Assembly: GCF_003258595.1 (NCBI RefSeq)
Contig: NZ_QHHQ01000017.1
Coordinates: forward strand, 1 to 38,777
Origin: Acuticoccus sediminis
GTDB taxonomy: Bacteria > Pseudomonadota > Alphaproteobacteria > Rhizobiales > Amorphaceae
Reading direction: 5' to 3'
Length of the DNA: 38,777 nucleotides
The notes below the pieces were generated by a model. The model was given only the letters and a program-made list of their open reading frames with translations. It searched no databases and was not told the DNA's origin. Position numbers and translations under genes: made by a program. Positions 21,751 to 30,786 of this stretch are shown one piece after another; the first letter of the stretch is position 1; every line of letters begins with the position of its first letter.

Positions 21751-21871
21751 CACGGCAGCATGAAATGCTCACGTAATATACAATAATGCCAGCCTTCGAG
21801 ATCGGTATATCTGCCATATCTCTTTAATACCAAAAGCGAGCCGGATTCTCGTCCGGCTCGCTTCGCATTTT
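21751..21871 (+). ncRNA. Candidate small RNA between promoter and terminator
   Basis: Transcription from the consensus promoter would begin near 21751 and end at the strong terminator at 21834-21863, giving an RNA of about 120 nt with no plausible ORF. A small hairpin AGCAT / ATGCT lies near its 5' end and a pair of GATATGGCAGATATACC-like inverted elements in the middle. I recognise no known RNA family. It is a prediction from the promoter-terminator pair only. Confidence 0.5.
21834..21863 (+). terminator. Strong hairpin terminator of the candidate small RNA
   Basis: AAGCGAGCCGGA (21834-21845) and TCCGGCTCGCTT (21852-21863) form a perfect 12-bp stem with loop TTCTCG, followed by CGCATTTTCT. 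The T-run is short, so it is slightly atypical, but the stem is strong. Confidence 0.75.
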
Positions 21872-22218
21872 CTATAAAATTATCTTGATATACCTTTGTA
21901 GATTTTATAAATATTTAGACGGTGCAGCACCGCTAGATACGAAGTTGCACTTCGGTTGATCTTGTCACGGATTGACCTTTTCTGTCGGAAAGGCTGCTCC
22001 GCTGTGCAAAATGGAGTGGCCTTTCTTATCTGCAACCTAACCAAGGGGGACGAGGCGCGGGCCTGAGTGCCCCCACCGAGCCCGACGGCGAGGCCGGAGT
22101 TCCTAGCCTCACACCCATCATCCGCAGATTGGGATGGCGGAGCGGACGTGCCCACGTGCCTGAAATGAGGTCTGTTCAATGGGAGGATAGGGAGCGCCGG
22201 AGCGCTCCCTGAGCCGCG
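21872..22218. other. Intergenic region downstream of the ParB-like gene
   Basis: The left part is AT-rich. Small stem-loops occur at CGGTG-CAG-CACCG (about 21930) and CGAAGT-TGC-ACTTCG (about 21949). GGGAGCGC / GCGCTCCC with loop CGGA near 22190 could terminate the ParB-like gene, although it lacks a T-run. I see no supported gene here. Confidence 0.45.
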
Positions 22219-23931
22219 TCAGGCGGCAAGGTCGATATCGGACTCGACCGGCGACGGCACATCGCCATCCGAATGGAAGCGATCGGTGTAGCCGCGCATC
22301 GGAAAGGCCATGTAGCCCGGTAGCCAGGACTGCGCCTTCGGCTGACGCACACCGCTGAGACAGTCGCGCATGATGCCCTTCTGCACCTTCGCCGTAGCGG
22401 TGCAGTTGGCCTCGGCCACCTCGCAGCCAGCGAGCTCGGCGACCATGTTGTTGAGCGCTTCCTTGTCGCGCAGGAGATCGAAGAAGGCGTTGTCGGGCTG
22501 CCACCAGTCGTTCATGTCGACCGAGAGCAGCGCACCGACAGTCTCGACGGCTTCCGACCCGACGGCGAGCGTTTCGGCCATCAGGTAGACGAGAACGGAC
22601 TCTGCCTCCGGCTCGCTCAGCTCGAGCAGGCGGGCGAACAGAGTAGCGAATGTCGGTCGGCGCGCCTGCCAGTCACCGCGACGCGGCACCAGGCTGTCGT
22701 CCGGCTCGTCCATTCCGAGCAGCCGGGCTACCGCTCCACGCTCTGCGCGAAAGACGGCGTGTGCCGGACTATCCGCAATGCTTCGGGCGATGTCGTCACG
22801 GGCGCTACGCAGTGGATCGGCCTCGACCTTCCAGAGGTGAGAGCCGGCGATGAGATGCGCCAGCATGAGTCGCTGCGCCACCTGAGGCGCGGATAGCAGC
22901 GCCACGCGAACGGCGGCGTGACGGTGCAGGTTGAGATAGTTCTGCATCGACCGGGTGCATTCCGGCCGCTCCGGTGCATCGGGAGCGCCTTCTGCAACGG
23001 TCTGACGGCGGCGGGCTTCCTTCTCGGGCAGGAAGCCTTCATGCGCGGTGACTTCGCCATCGGCGGTCACGGCGAGATAGACGCGGCCGCCATCCTGCTT
23101 GGCGACTTCGGCGAATTCCCAGCTGCGCCAGTAGTCGCCCGTCTCGCACAGGACGACCTGCGACCAGCCTTCGGACAGATAGCGCTCCTTCAGCTCGGCG
23201 ACCGCCTTGCTCTGCAGGCGCCAGAAGCTGTCGGTGTCGGCGAAGTAGCGGTCATCACCGAAGAGATCGCACACGATCGCGCCTTCGTAGGCCTCCGGAT
23301 CAAAGAGGGCATTCCCGACCGGGATCTGGTGCCCGCCGAACAGCCAGCTCTTCAAGGCGTGGCCTTGCGGCGCGTAATCCTCCGGATCACGAAAACGCTG
23401 CCACCAGGCCTTTTGCTGGCGCTTCGTCGCCATCGTCAGGATGCGGAGGGTCGCAGGCTCGATTTCCTCGCGGCGGTAGGCGGCGAGGATCGGCGCGTAC
23501 AGGTTCGCAATCGCCAGACGCTGTTCGACCAGCCGCTCGGTGACGCCGAACTGTCCGGCGATCTCGGAGACGCTGCGCCCCTGCTGCCGGAGCGCGGCGA
23601 AGGCGCGGTACTGGTCGATTTCGTCCATCGGCAGACGGGCGAGGTTCTCGGCGAGGGATGCCTCGAGCGCTGCGGCATCGTCACCCTCGGCCATGACCAG
23701 GCAGGGCAGGGGTTCGCACTCGCCTTCGACGGCGAGGGCCTGACAGGCACGCAGACGGCGCTGGCCGGCGACGACCTCGAAGCCATCGTCGGAAGGGCGC
23801 ACCAGCAACGGCTGGATGATGCCGAGGCTGCGGATCGACGCGGCGAGGGCGGCAATATCGCGGCCGCCATGTTTGCGGACGTTGAGGGGAGAAACGCTCA
23901 GCTGATCGAGCGGGATGTGAGTGAGGTTCAT
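22219..23931 (-). CDS. ParB/RepB/Spo0J-family protein, long plasmid variant
   Basis: The N-terminal 100 residues are a ParB-type CTPase/nuclease fold (LSVSPLNVRKHGGRDIAALA, LGIIQPLLVRP, FEVVAGQRRLRACQAL, then LAENLARLPMDEIDQYRAF). An HTH follows (SVSEIAGQFGVTERLVEQRL). The remaining 400 residues are an extension seen in long ParB-like proteins of alphaproteobacterial conjugative elements, whose function is unknown. At 570 aa it is about twice the length of a chromosomal ParB. It is far from parA and has no ATPase neighbour, so it is unlikely to be the partition partner; it may be a transcription or DNA-protection factor. ATG 23931 follows an AAAGGAG site. Confidence 0.85.
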   Translation of the reverse strand: MNLTHIPLDQLSVSPLNVRKHGGRDIAALAASIRSLGIIQPLLVRPSDDGFEVVAGQRRLRACQALAVEGECEPLPCLVMAEGDDAAALEASLAENLARLPMDEIDQYRAFAALRQQGRSVSEIAGQFGVTERLVEQRLAIANLYAPILAAYRREEIEPATLRILTMATKRQQKAWWQRFRDPEDYAPQGHALKSWLFGGHQIPVGNALFDPEAYEGAIVCDLFGDDRYFADTDSFWRLQSKAVAELKERYLSEGWSQVVLCETGDYWRSWEFAEVAKQDGGRVYLAVTADGEVTAHEGFLPEKEARRRQTVAEGAPDAPERPECTRSMQNYLNLHRHAAVRVALLSAPQVAQRLMLAHLIAGSHLWKVEADPLRSARDDIARSIADSPAHAVFRAERGAVARLLGMDEPDDSLVPRRGDWQARRPTFATLFARLLELSEPEAESVLVYLMAETLAVGSEAVETVGALLSVDMNDWWQPDNAFFDLLRDKEALNNMVAELAGCEVAEANCTATAKVQKGIMRDCLSGVRQPKAQSWLPGYMAFPMRGYTDRFHSDGDVPSPVESDIDLAA

Positions 23932-24331
23932 GATGAACTCCTTTCGCTAGGGTTGCTCGTCCCGAAGGACGCCCCGCGAAAGGCCGGGCAGGGTGAGCCG
24001 CGCGGTCATGCCCAACACGGGTGCCGGCACGGCACCGGCGCGGGCCGGGCATTGACGGCGTGGCACTGGCCGGCAACAGGGGCGAAGGCCAAGGGGCAAC
24101 CCCGCGAAGAGAGGAACAAACGAACGAAAGGCGACGCTCAGCGCTCGGCGGGCGTGTCCAGATCTCCCAGCTGCGTCAGATGCGCGAGGCGATGGAGGGT
24201 GAGGTGACGGAGCGCCAGCAGGAGCTGAAAGCGCTGGTGGTGCGGCTACAGCGGATCGACGCGCTGAATGAGCCGGAACCGGCCAAGCGCCTGCGGATGC
24301 AGGAGGAGCGGCCGCAGGGGTTTGGATCTGA
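23932..24331. other. Intergenic region between trlF and the ParB-like gene
   Basis: The left part is a GC-rich leader of the ParB-like gene, with a GGTGCCG-GCA-CGGCACC hairpin near 24020. From 24138 to about 24188 the minus strand contains the tail end of an XRE-type gene (separate entry). A plus-strand frame at 24021-24335 has a helical C-terminal half but no good start or ribosome site, so I do not call it. Confidence 0.5.
24138..24188 (-). pseudogene. Tail remnant of an XRE-type regulator gene (second copy)
   Basis: The minus strand encodes HLTQLGDLDTPAER followed by TGA. This matches HLAQLSDLDAPAKR-stop at the end of the XRE remnant at 27170-27427 in 10 of 14 residues, and about three quarters of 50 bases are identical without gaps. 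Upstream of these codons the similarity ends. The two tails bracket the trlF gene in the same orientation. Confidence 0.55.
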
Positions 24332-27130
24332 TTAGAAGCCGTATTTCTCTCGGCGAAGCCGGAATGCTGCATCGCCTCCTTCCATGATCCGCTTGATCGC
24401 GTTACGTGCATCTTCCACGTCGATGGCGCCCACTCCGTGAATGGTGCCGCGCGACTGATCATTATCGGTACGATAGCCGAACCACGCGACAAGTTCCGCG
24501 TCGCCATTGACGACTAGGTTGGCATTATGACTGGCGAAGATAATTTGCCGCAATGTCTTTGCGTCCCAGATCTGCTCGACGATCTCCAGCATGACTGGAT
24601 TGTCAAGATCCTCTTCCGGTTGATCGATAATCAGCGGTGGTCCCGACTGATTGAGCAATGTCTTTAACAATGCCGTCGCTTGCTGCCCTGCAGAGGCATT
24701 TTCGAACGGGATATAATCGCCTTCGCGCGCCCGAAACTCATAGACAGGCGCCGACTCGATCGGGATCAGCGACAGAGCAAGCCAGTCTTCAGGCTTCAAA
24801 GTGTTGGCGATGCGCTCGGTATCCGTCGCGGTGAGCCCCAGGCCTTGAAGATGCGGCGTCTGCGGCCGGCTCTCCGCTTGCGAGCGGCCCTCGTCATAGT
24901 CTGCTAGTGCCTCAAGCTCCGTCAGTGCGGACTGCCAGCTCTGCTTCGGATCGGAAGCGGAAATGATTGCCTCGCCCAACGCCTCCTGCTTGGCGGTTTG
25001 GAGCCTCGACCCCGCGAGCGCCTGTCGCAACGATGTGATGAAGTTTTCTGCATTGGCATAGCGTCTGACGCTGACGCGAATGAGACCACCCGATCGCTCG
25101 GTCAGGGCGCTGCATTCACGATCGATCAGATCATCTTGTTCCGACAGGGCGCTCTGCCATTCATCGTGCGCAGTCCGGTATTTCTCCTCAGCGGTTTGTA
25201 ACGTCGAGAGCGTCTCCCGAACCCGCGTCGTCTCCGCTGCCAGTTCGGCGAGCTTCGCCTCGAGATTCTGTAGCTGCTTCAGCTTTTCGGTATGCGAGGA
25301 GGAGCGGCTAGCCGCCTGATCATACCGCAATTTGAAATCGCGGTATCCGGCTTCCCACACAGCAAACGGGCCGCTTGCTTCACCCTCACCGATCGCCGCT
25401 GCCGCATTCGTCAATGCATCGATTTGACGGAGGGCATCGGCCACAAGCCCGTCATAGGCAGCGTGCGCAGCGGCAAGCGGCTCTTTCAACGCCTCCGGCT
25501 GCTCAGGAGCGGGCGACAAGGCGCGCCGCTGCGAGGCCGCGAGAGCATGCAGCTCACGGGCTCGATCTGCGAGCGTACTCGCGCCGGCGCGCCATGCGGC
25601 AACCTGAGCTTGCGCAGCATTGTAGCTCTGCCCCTGTCCGAGGAGCGCCCGATCCTCGTCCGACAGACCAGTCAGCGACGAGCGAATGGCATCCGCCTGC
25701 TGCGTGATCGACCGCTCTTCCAGCATTCGATTTTGCAGAAGGCGGGAGAGATCGCGAAAGCGCTGCCGCGTCGCGTAGGCTTCGCGGATATGGTTGGCGC
25801 GGTCGGCCGCCTTACGCTGTAGCCGGTCCAAATCGCCCTTGATGGGCGCGGTGATAAAGCGCGTCAGTTCCTCAACCCGCACGCTGACATCGCTGAGCTG
25901 CTTTTGACTGTAGGCCTGGATCGGCAGAAGCGCCCTGACATCCTCCTCCGTACAGGGAGCGAGATCCCCGTGACCAACCTTCATTTGCAAGCTGCCATCT
26001 GTCGCCTGACGACGGACCAGATGCGCGACATTGTTCAGGATATAGACGACTTCGACGCTGGCGCGCAGCGTCTTGAGGGTCCCGTCGATCAGCCGCCCCC
26101 GCCTTGCCTGATAGTTGGGGGTTTGGTCTTCATCGCCGAGTGGCGGCTGGTCACAGAGGGCCCAGCGCACATATTCAAGCACCGTAGATTTTCCGGTGCC
26201 TCGTCCGCCGATCAAGGCGCTATATTGAGGGTTGAACTCGAGATCTAGCGGTCCGAGAAATGTCGAATTGCTGATGCTCACGCGGGCGATATACGTTTCT
26301 GGGACATGCGGGGCCTCTCGCGAAATGCGTGATTCTTCTGCCAGACAGGCCTGCCGCAACGCCTCTGCGGTGGGCTTCGCCCATTTGATCCAGGTGGAGG
26401 GTTCGCCCAGTGTCGCGTGGTCTTCACGGCGCGAGTCGGAGGTCTGAATGCAGGCGATGCGCTTATGCCCCCACTCTTTCTCCTTACCGGTGACAATGTT
26501 AATAACGCGGGGCTTGAGTTTGGACGCATTTCCATCAGTATAGCCGCCAACCCACGGCATCTCTTTGTATTTTCCGTGCTGTCCTTTCCGCAGCAGGGAA
26601 TGCTCACCTTCCCCCGTCACATTCGGCAGGACGGTGTAACGGCCACGGAGATACTGATGTTTATCCAGCTCATCCTTCAACTGAAGCAGGCTCTGAATAT
26701 GTGAGAGCTGCTCGACGTCGCAGCTCTTTGCATTCTCACTGCTATTTTGCGTGATGGAAAGCGCCGTCATCGCCAGCGAGAACATATCGTCTGGAAAGTC
26801 TGCATCGAACAGCAGCAGCGCCTGACACGGAACGCCGAGCGTCAACTCCATCCCCGGAAAAACGATGAGGCGCTGCCCCTCTGGCAGCTCGTCGCCTTGC
26901 GCATCTGTCTCCTCGGTCGCAGCACTACGGATGAACGGCAGGAACGTCATGCAGTGGTGATCGGTAACGGCGATCGCCTGAATACCGCGCTCGCGGCAGG
27001 CCTGAACAAGAGAGCGCCCGTAAGCGAGCCGCTCATCGTCTGTTACCGCATTGGCCCCGGCCCAACGCAAATCGCGCGGAGTATGGACCTGAAAATCACA
27101 CCGGTAGAAATGCGCGCCCTGATCAGTCAT
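24332..27130 (-). CDS. trlF: TrlF-type PHP-domain + SMC-like ATPase
   Basis: The 932-aa protein starts with a PHP phosphoesterase domain (DFQVHTPRD with His16, VTDHHCM with Asp57, His58 and His59, QTSDSRREDH around 230-239). An SMC/RecN-like ATPase follows: Walker A GGRGTGKST at 308-316, a long coiled-coil middle (about 420-730), the signature NASAGQQ at about 811-817, Walker B PLIIDQPEEDLDN (about 832-844) and the switch histidine in FASHNAN (868). Proteins of this build (PHP-SMC, annotated as TrlF family) are found in anti-phage islands. It is the last gene of the minus-strand island, 40 bases after an XRE remnant. The ATG at 27130 has only a weak ribosome site. Confidence 0.88.
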   Translation of the reverse strand: MTDQGAHFYRCDFQVHTPRDLRWAGANAVTDDERLAYGRSLVQACRERGIQAIAVTDHHCMTFLPFIRSAATEETDAQGDELPEGQRLIVFPGMELTLGVPCQALLLFDADFPDDMFSLAMTALSITQNSSENAKSCDVEQLSHIQSLLQLKDELDKHQYLRGRYTVLPNVTGEGEHSLLRKGQHGKYKEMPWVGGYTDGNASKLKPRVINIVTGKEKEWGHKRIACIQTSDSRREDHATLGEPSTWIKWAKPTAEALRQACLAEESRISREAPHVPETYIARVSISNSTFLGPLDLEFNPQYSALIGGRGTGKSTVLEYVRWALCDQPPLGDEDQTPNYQARRGRLIDGTLKTLRASVEVVYILNNVAHLVRRQATDGSLQMKVGHGDLAPCTEEDVRALLPIQAYSQKQLSDVSVRVEELTRFITAPIKGDLDRLQRKAADRANHIREAYATRQRFRDLSRLLQNRMLEERSITQQADAIRSSLTGLSDEDRALLGQGQSYNAAQAQVAAWRAGASTLADRARELHALAASQRRALSPAPEQPEALKEPLAAAHAAYDGLVADALRQIDALTNAAAAIGEGEASGPFAVWEAGYRDFKLRYDQAASRSSSHTEKLKQLQNLEAKLAELAAETTRVRETLSTLQTAEEKYRTAHDEWQSALSEQDDLIDRECSALTERSGGLIRVSVRRYANAENFITSLRQALAGSRLQTAKQEALGEAIISASDPKQSWQSALTELEALADYDEGRSQAESRPQTPHLQGLGLTATDTERIANTLKPEDWLALSLIPIESAPVYEFRAREGDYIPFENASAGQQATALLKTLLNQSGPPLIIDQPEEDLDNPVMLEIVEQIWDAKTLRQIIFASHNANLVVNGDAELVAWFGYRTDNDQSRGTIHGVGAIDVEDARNAIKRIMEGGDAAFRLRREKYGF

Positions 27131-27169
27131 CTAAAGACATATTCCCAATTTCATACGTTCATCAGTCGA

Positions 27170-27427
27170 TCATCGCTTGGCTGGCGCATCCAGATCGCTA
27201 AGTTGCGCCAGATGTACGACGGGCTTGCCGGGGAACTCGACGGTGAGGTCGAGCTTCCCGCCCATCGCCTCGACATAGCTACGCAGGGTCGAGAGCATCA
27301 GATCGCTGCGCTTTTCCATCTGCGCGACCGTTGCCTGACGCACGCCAGGGCCTTCGGCCAGCTGATGCTGGGTGAGTTCGCGCGCCTTCCGCAGCTCATT
27401 GAGCGCCAGATATTCTGTATAAGTCTT
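27170..27427 (-). pseudogene. Headless XRE/HTH regulator remnant
   Basis: Directly after, and in frame with, the stop of the DUF499 gene come 85 open codons: KTYTEYLALNELRKARELTQ, then VRQATVAQMEKRSDLMLSTL and YVEAMGGKLDLTVEFPGKP. This is the C-terminal two thirds of a well-known XRE-type antitoxin/regulator. The usual N-terminal 30-35 residues are missing and no ATG, GTG or TTG precedes the HTH; only a CTG is available. One helix residue is Pro where Leu is usual (AEGPGVRQ). It is most likely a gene truncated when the island was assembled, though re-initiation after the DUF499 stop is possible. Confidence 0.75.
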
Positions 27428-30400
27428 TCACTCAAACCCTGTTGAATCAGCTCGAAACTTCAGCTGCCGCGCGTTGTCACGGACAACGCCAATGTCGGCT
27501 TCCTCAAAGCCATCCGTCGTCTCGGCTTCAATCTCGACTGTAATCTTTACTTTCGCGCCTGGCGTGCGCTGGAGTTCCATGACGACCGCATTGAGCACGG
27601 CGTCAAACGCTTTGACCGGCCGGACCATATCTAGCTCGACGGTGCCGTAGAAGCGGCGCGGCTTTCCCATTCCGGCGACGCCCCCGCCATTGATGAAGCC
27701 AGACTCCGGAGTGTTGCCGCCTTGGCCTGGGTTCGATGTTCCTGTGTCGATAGGCGCCGAGCTGGGCCGAGAGTGCTCTTTGGCGACGTCGGAGCGGACC
27801 AATACAGCCGTTGCTGGGAAGATCTCCGGCGGAGCTTTTGCCCACGCCAAACCTATATAGTCACCGACTTCTGATTCGAAGTGGTCCGCGTAGCCGAATG
27901 AAGGGTCGAGTTTGCCAACAGCGTCGCGGATCGCATCTTCAAGCACTAGGCGATCGCGCAGTTTGGGCAGGTAGACGTAGGAGGCAAACCAGTCCGCGAT
28001 TTCACTCACACCAAGGTGCGGTTTTTCCTCTGGCCAGAGTGGCTTCAGATGCAGCGCGAGCGCGTCCGGCCCGAGGCGCTCCTTGGCGATCGCATCGCCC
28101 CGTGGGCCGGCCTTCTCGTAGACGGCTGATGGGATCGCGGCACGGTCCTTCGAAGCGATCGAGAGATGGTCTAGGTCGAATGCTGCGCCCGCCGTAGTCG
28201 CCTCGGTCTTGACCGGAAAGAGGATGTGGCTCCAGGCGAAGCGCACCGCCTTGGCCGCGCCATCTCTGCTCGTCTTCGCCTTCTCTTTGGTGTCGTCGAT
28301 TTGCGCTCGCGTCAGCTGGTCCTGCAGTCGTCTGTCGTCGCAGATGCTCTGCCAGGCCAACGCCTTGCGCATGACCTCTCGGGCCGTAGCCAGCAGCACC
28401 TCGTTGGCCGCTACGAAGAGCAGAGTGTTGCGGAACCGACGCTGGGCCGAGCGGCAGCGCATCAGGGTCTCGGTTACGGCGTCGGTTGCGAGCGACTTTC
28501 CGACACCCTTACCCGCATGCGGGGTTGAAGGTCCGAGGATCACCAGCGAGAGCGCATGTGCCTCGTCGATGCCGATCGGATCATCGGGCGCGGCGTAGAC
28601 TTTTGCAAAACCTGCGCGGGTGCCGCCGTCCTCGCGGAGCACAGCGGTAATTGCCGCTTCGACTTCGTGGTCGGGCAGCGCCTTGGCGCGATCGTCGGCC
28701 AGGCGGTTCAACGTCGGCTGCGTGGAGAACCAATACCGGCCAGCCTCCTCGTAGAGGTAGGTCGCACGTTCGGTCAGCTCGCGCAGTGCCTCGCCGAAGA
28801 TGGCGAGCTGATCGCCCGGCTCAGCGCAGGCCAACCGCAAGCCCGGCCCGGTCAGACCGGCATTTGGCCGTCCGACCAGTGGCGCCGAGCAGATGAAGAC
28901 GGCGCGAGCGGCGCGGGTTGCAGCGCGCAGCTGTGAGATGCGACGTGAGGGGTTCGCCTCCATCCGCGCGGGAAGCGAGCTCTCGCCGTCAACCTCCTTG
29001 TCGACCACCGCGTTGAAGTTGGAGTCGAGGGGGTAGAGCACGCTGGCGCGGACCCGCTCATGTGCGATGGGTACCCGCGCGGGCGTAATCAACGGATGCT
29101 GGACCTGTTCGTGCCAAAGCGTGCCGACGACATTGGCCATGAAGCGCAGCACGCCGCGCGTGCGTTGGAATTTCTCGAGGCTGGCCCAGTCCTTCGACAG
29201 CCGATCGAACAGCTCCGGGTGGATCGGGTATGACAGCTTCAGGAGCTCGCGGTAGCGCGCTTCCTTGGCCTCCGGCGGAAACTCAGCTGCGTTGTTTTTG
29301 TAGAGGTCGGCAAACGCCTTGACCGTCTCGTCACGCGCGCGCTCACCGTCAGCGTCGAGCGTCTGAAATAGCCGACGGCGGATGATCTCGTAGGTTTCGT
29401 CGCCTGACGCGGGCAGCCATGCCGACTGAACACGACCGAAAACCTTCTCGAGCCGCAGCAGCGCGGCCTCGCCCTTCGGCCCGCCGGCTTCGGCGACGCT
29501 CTCCGGGAGCGAGCCGATGATCAGCACGCCGGGCGCCATCTTGGCGGCTTCGGTCAGCGACTGGATGAACGAGAGGAACGCCTCGAAGCGATCTTCCGAG
29601 AGCTGACGCGCGTAGGCGACCAGCTCGTCGAGCAGGATCAGCGCCGGCCCGGACAGCTTGAACAGCTCGACCAAGAGGTCGGAGCCGGGGTTGGTCCGCG
29701 CCGTCTCAGCCTCGGCCAGCAGGTCGAGCCCGGCCTGTCCCGCGATGCGCCACGCGATATAGCCCCAGAGCGTGTGGACCTTGGGCCCGTCCTTCAGGAT
29801 CAGCGAGGTGTCGGCGCCCTTCGACGTGCCGACGAACACGGCAACCTTGGGCGGCGTCCATCCCATCACCCGGGCCTTTTCCGCTAGCGGCCCGACGCCC
29901 TCCAGCAGCGATAAGTCGTGCGCCTTGGCGAGGTGATAGACGGCCAGCATGGTGTGCGTCTTACCGCCGCCAAATGCGGTCTGCAGGCCGATCACCGGGT
30001 CGCCGCCACCGGTGCCTGCGAGCCGCTCCAGGCTTGAGGTGAGGATCCGGCGCAGCCCTTCGGTCAGAAAGGTGATGCGGAAGAAGTTCTCCGGGCTGGC
30101 GTAGTCCTCGCCCGCGTGGCCGGCGTCAACCGCGAACAGGTCGGCGGCGAACTCGGCCTCCTTGAAGCGATTGGCGAGCACGTCGGGGTGCGGCAGCGCG
30201 ACTTCGATCCACGGACGGAGCGGCTTGCCCAACCCGTTTTCCGGCGCGGGTCGCACGCCGCCGAGCGTGAGGGTCGGCTTCGCCGCGGGAGCAGGCTCGG
30301 CTGCGACGGGCGCAGGCGCGGGTGCGGCCTCCGCTCCCGCGAAGCCGGATCGGCGCTGCGCGTCGTAGAGCGACTTGAGCTCTATCACCTCCGCCTGCGG

Positions 30401-30775
30401 TGCCTTCACCGCGCGGAGCAGCTGGTGCATGGCGTCGAGGTAGCGCAGCGCCTCGTCGTCCTGCAGCGGGATCGACAGGTGCGACGTGGCGTTTCGCGCC
30501 TCCAGCGCCATCGAGGTGAAGTTTCGCACCTTGTGCGTCTCGTTTCGGCCGAAGGCGTCGCGGAACACGTCGTTCCAGTTGTCAATCATCGACTTGAGCA
30601 GGCCGTATTCGTCCAGCGCAGCGTTGGGCGAACCGCCAGCTGCACGGCTCGCGTAGTGCAGCCAGGTGACGCCGTGCTTCGCCTTCATCCGCGCTTCGAC
30701 AAACGGGCCGAGGCCGCGGCGCAGGTGGAACAGGCCGCCCTGGACGCGCTGCAGGGTTTCCTTCTCAGTCGACAT
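27428..30775 (-). CDS. Swt1-type HEPN + DUF499 ATPase (COG1483)
   Basis: The 1115-aa protein begins with a Swt1-family HEPN domain (about 1-125) containing the HEPN RNase motif R-x4-H in EARNATSHLS (Arg94, His99). A proline/alanine linker follows, then the DUF499 ATPase with Walker A AFGGGKTHTM (about 267-276), Walker B LILLDELVAY (about 379-388) and the conserved VFVGTSKGADTSL. DUF499 proteins occur with DUF1156 methyltransferases and helicases in defence islands. It lies 11 bases after the methyltransferase stop and starts at ATG 30775, preceded by an AGGGGA site. A role as a sensor or motor subunit with a toxic HEPN activity is inference. Confidence 0.9.
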   Translation of the reverse strand: MSTEKETLQRVQGGLFHLRRGLGPFVEARMKAKHGVTWLHYASRAAGGSPNAALDEYGLLKSMIDNWNDVFRDAFGRNETHKVRNFTSMALEARNATSHLSIPLQDDEALRYLDAMHQLLRAVKAPQAEVIELKSLYDAQRRSGFAGAEAAPAPAPVAAEPAPAAKPTLTLGGVRPAPENGLGKPLRPWIEVALPHPDVLANRFKEAEFAADLFAVDAGHAGEDYASPENFFRITFLTEGLRRILTSSLERLAGTGGGDPVIGLQTAFGGGKTHTMLAVYHLAKAHDLSLLEGVGPLAEKARVMGWTPPKVAVFVGTSKGADTSLILKDGPKVHTLWGYIAWRIAGQAGLDLLAEAETARTNPGSDLLVELFKLSGPALILLDELVAYARQLSEDRFEAFLSFIQSLTEAAKMAPGVLIIGSLPESVAEAGGPKGEAALLRLEKVFGRVQSAWLPASGDETYEIIRRRLFQTLDADGERARDETVKAFADLYKNNAAEFPPEAKEARYRELLKLSYPIHPELFDRLSKDWASLEKFQRTRGVLRFMANVVGTLWHEQVQHPLITPARVPIAHERVRASVLYPLDSNFNAVVDKEVDGESSLPARMEANPSRRISQLRAATRAARAVFICSAPLVGRPNAGLTGPGLRLACAEPGDQLAIFGEALRELTERATYLYEEAGRYWFSTQPTLNRLADDRAKALPDHEVEAAITAVLREDGGTRAGFAKVYAAPDDPIGIDEAHALSLVILGPSTPHAGKGVGKSLATDAVTETLMRCRSAQRRFRNTLLFVAANEVLLATAREVMRKALAWQSICDDRRLQDQLTRAQIDDTKEKAKTSRDGAAKAVRFAWSHILFPVKTEATTAGAAFDLDHLSIASKDRAAIPSAVYEKAGPRGDAIAKERLGPDALALHLKPLWPEEKPHLGVSEIADWFASYVYLPKLRDRLVLEDAIRDAVGKLDPSFGYADHFESEVGDYIGLAWAKAPPEIFPATAVLVRSDVAKEHSRPSSAPIDTGTSNPGQGGNTPESGFINGGGVAGMGKPRRFYGTVELDMVRPVKAFDAVLNAVVMELQRTPGAKVKITVEIEAETTDGFEEADIGVVRDNARQLKFRADSTGFE

Positions 30776-30786
30776 CAAGCGGTCCC

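Noticed and set aside
22918-24207. A 429-codon plus-strand frame opposite the ParB-like gene
   Set aside because: Antisense shadow of a gene with ParB motifs; no independent start signal or domain.
24021-24335. A 104-codon plus-strand frame with a helical C-terminal half
   Set aside because: There is no ribosome site or good start, and the minus strand in this place shows an XRE tail with a homologous copy at 27170. Kept only as a mention in the intergenic entry.
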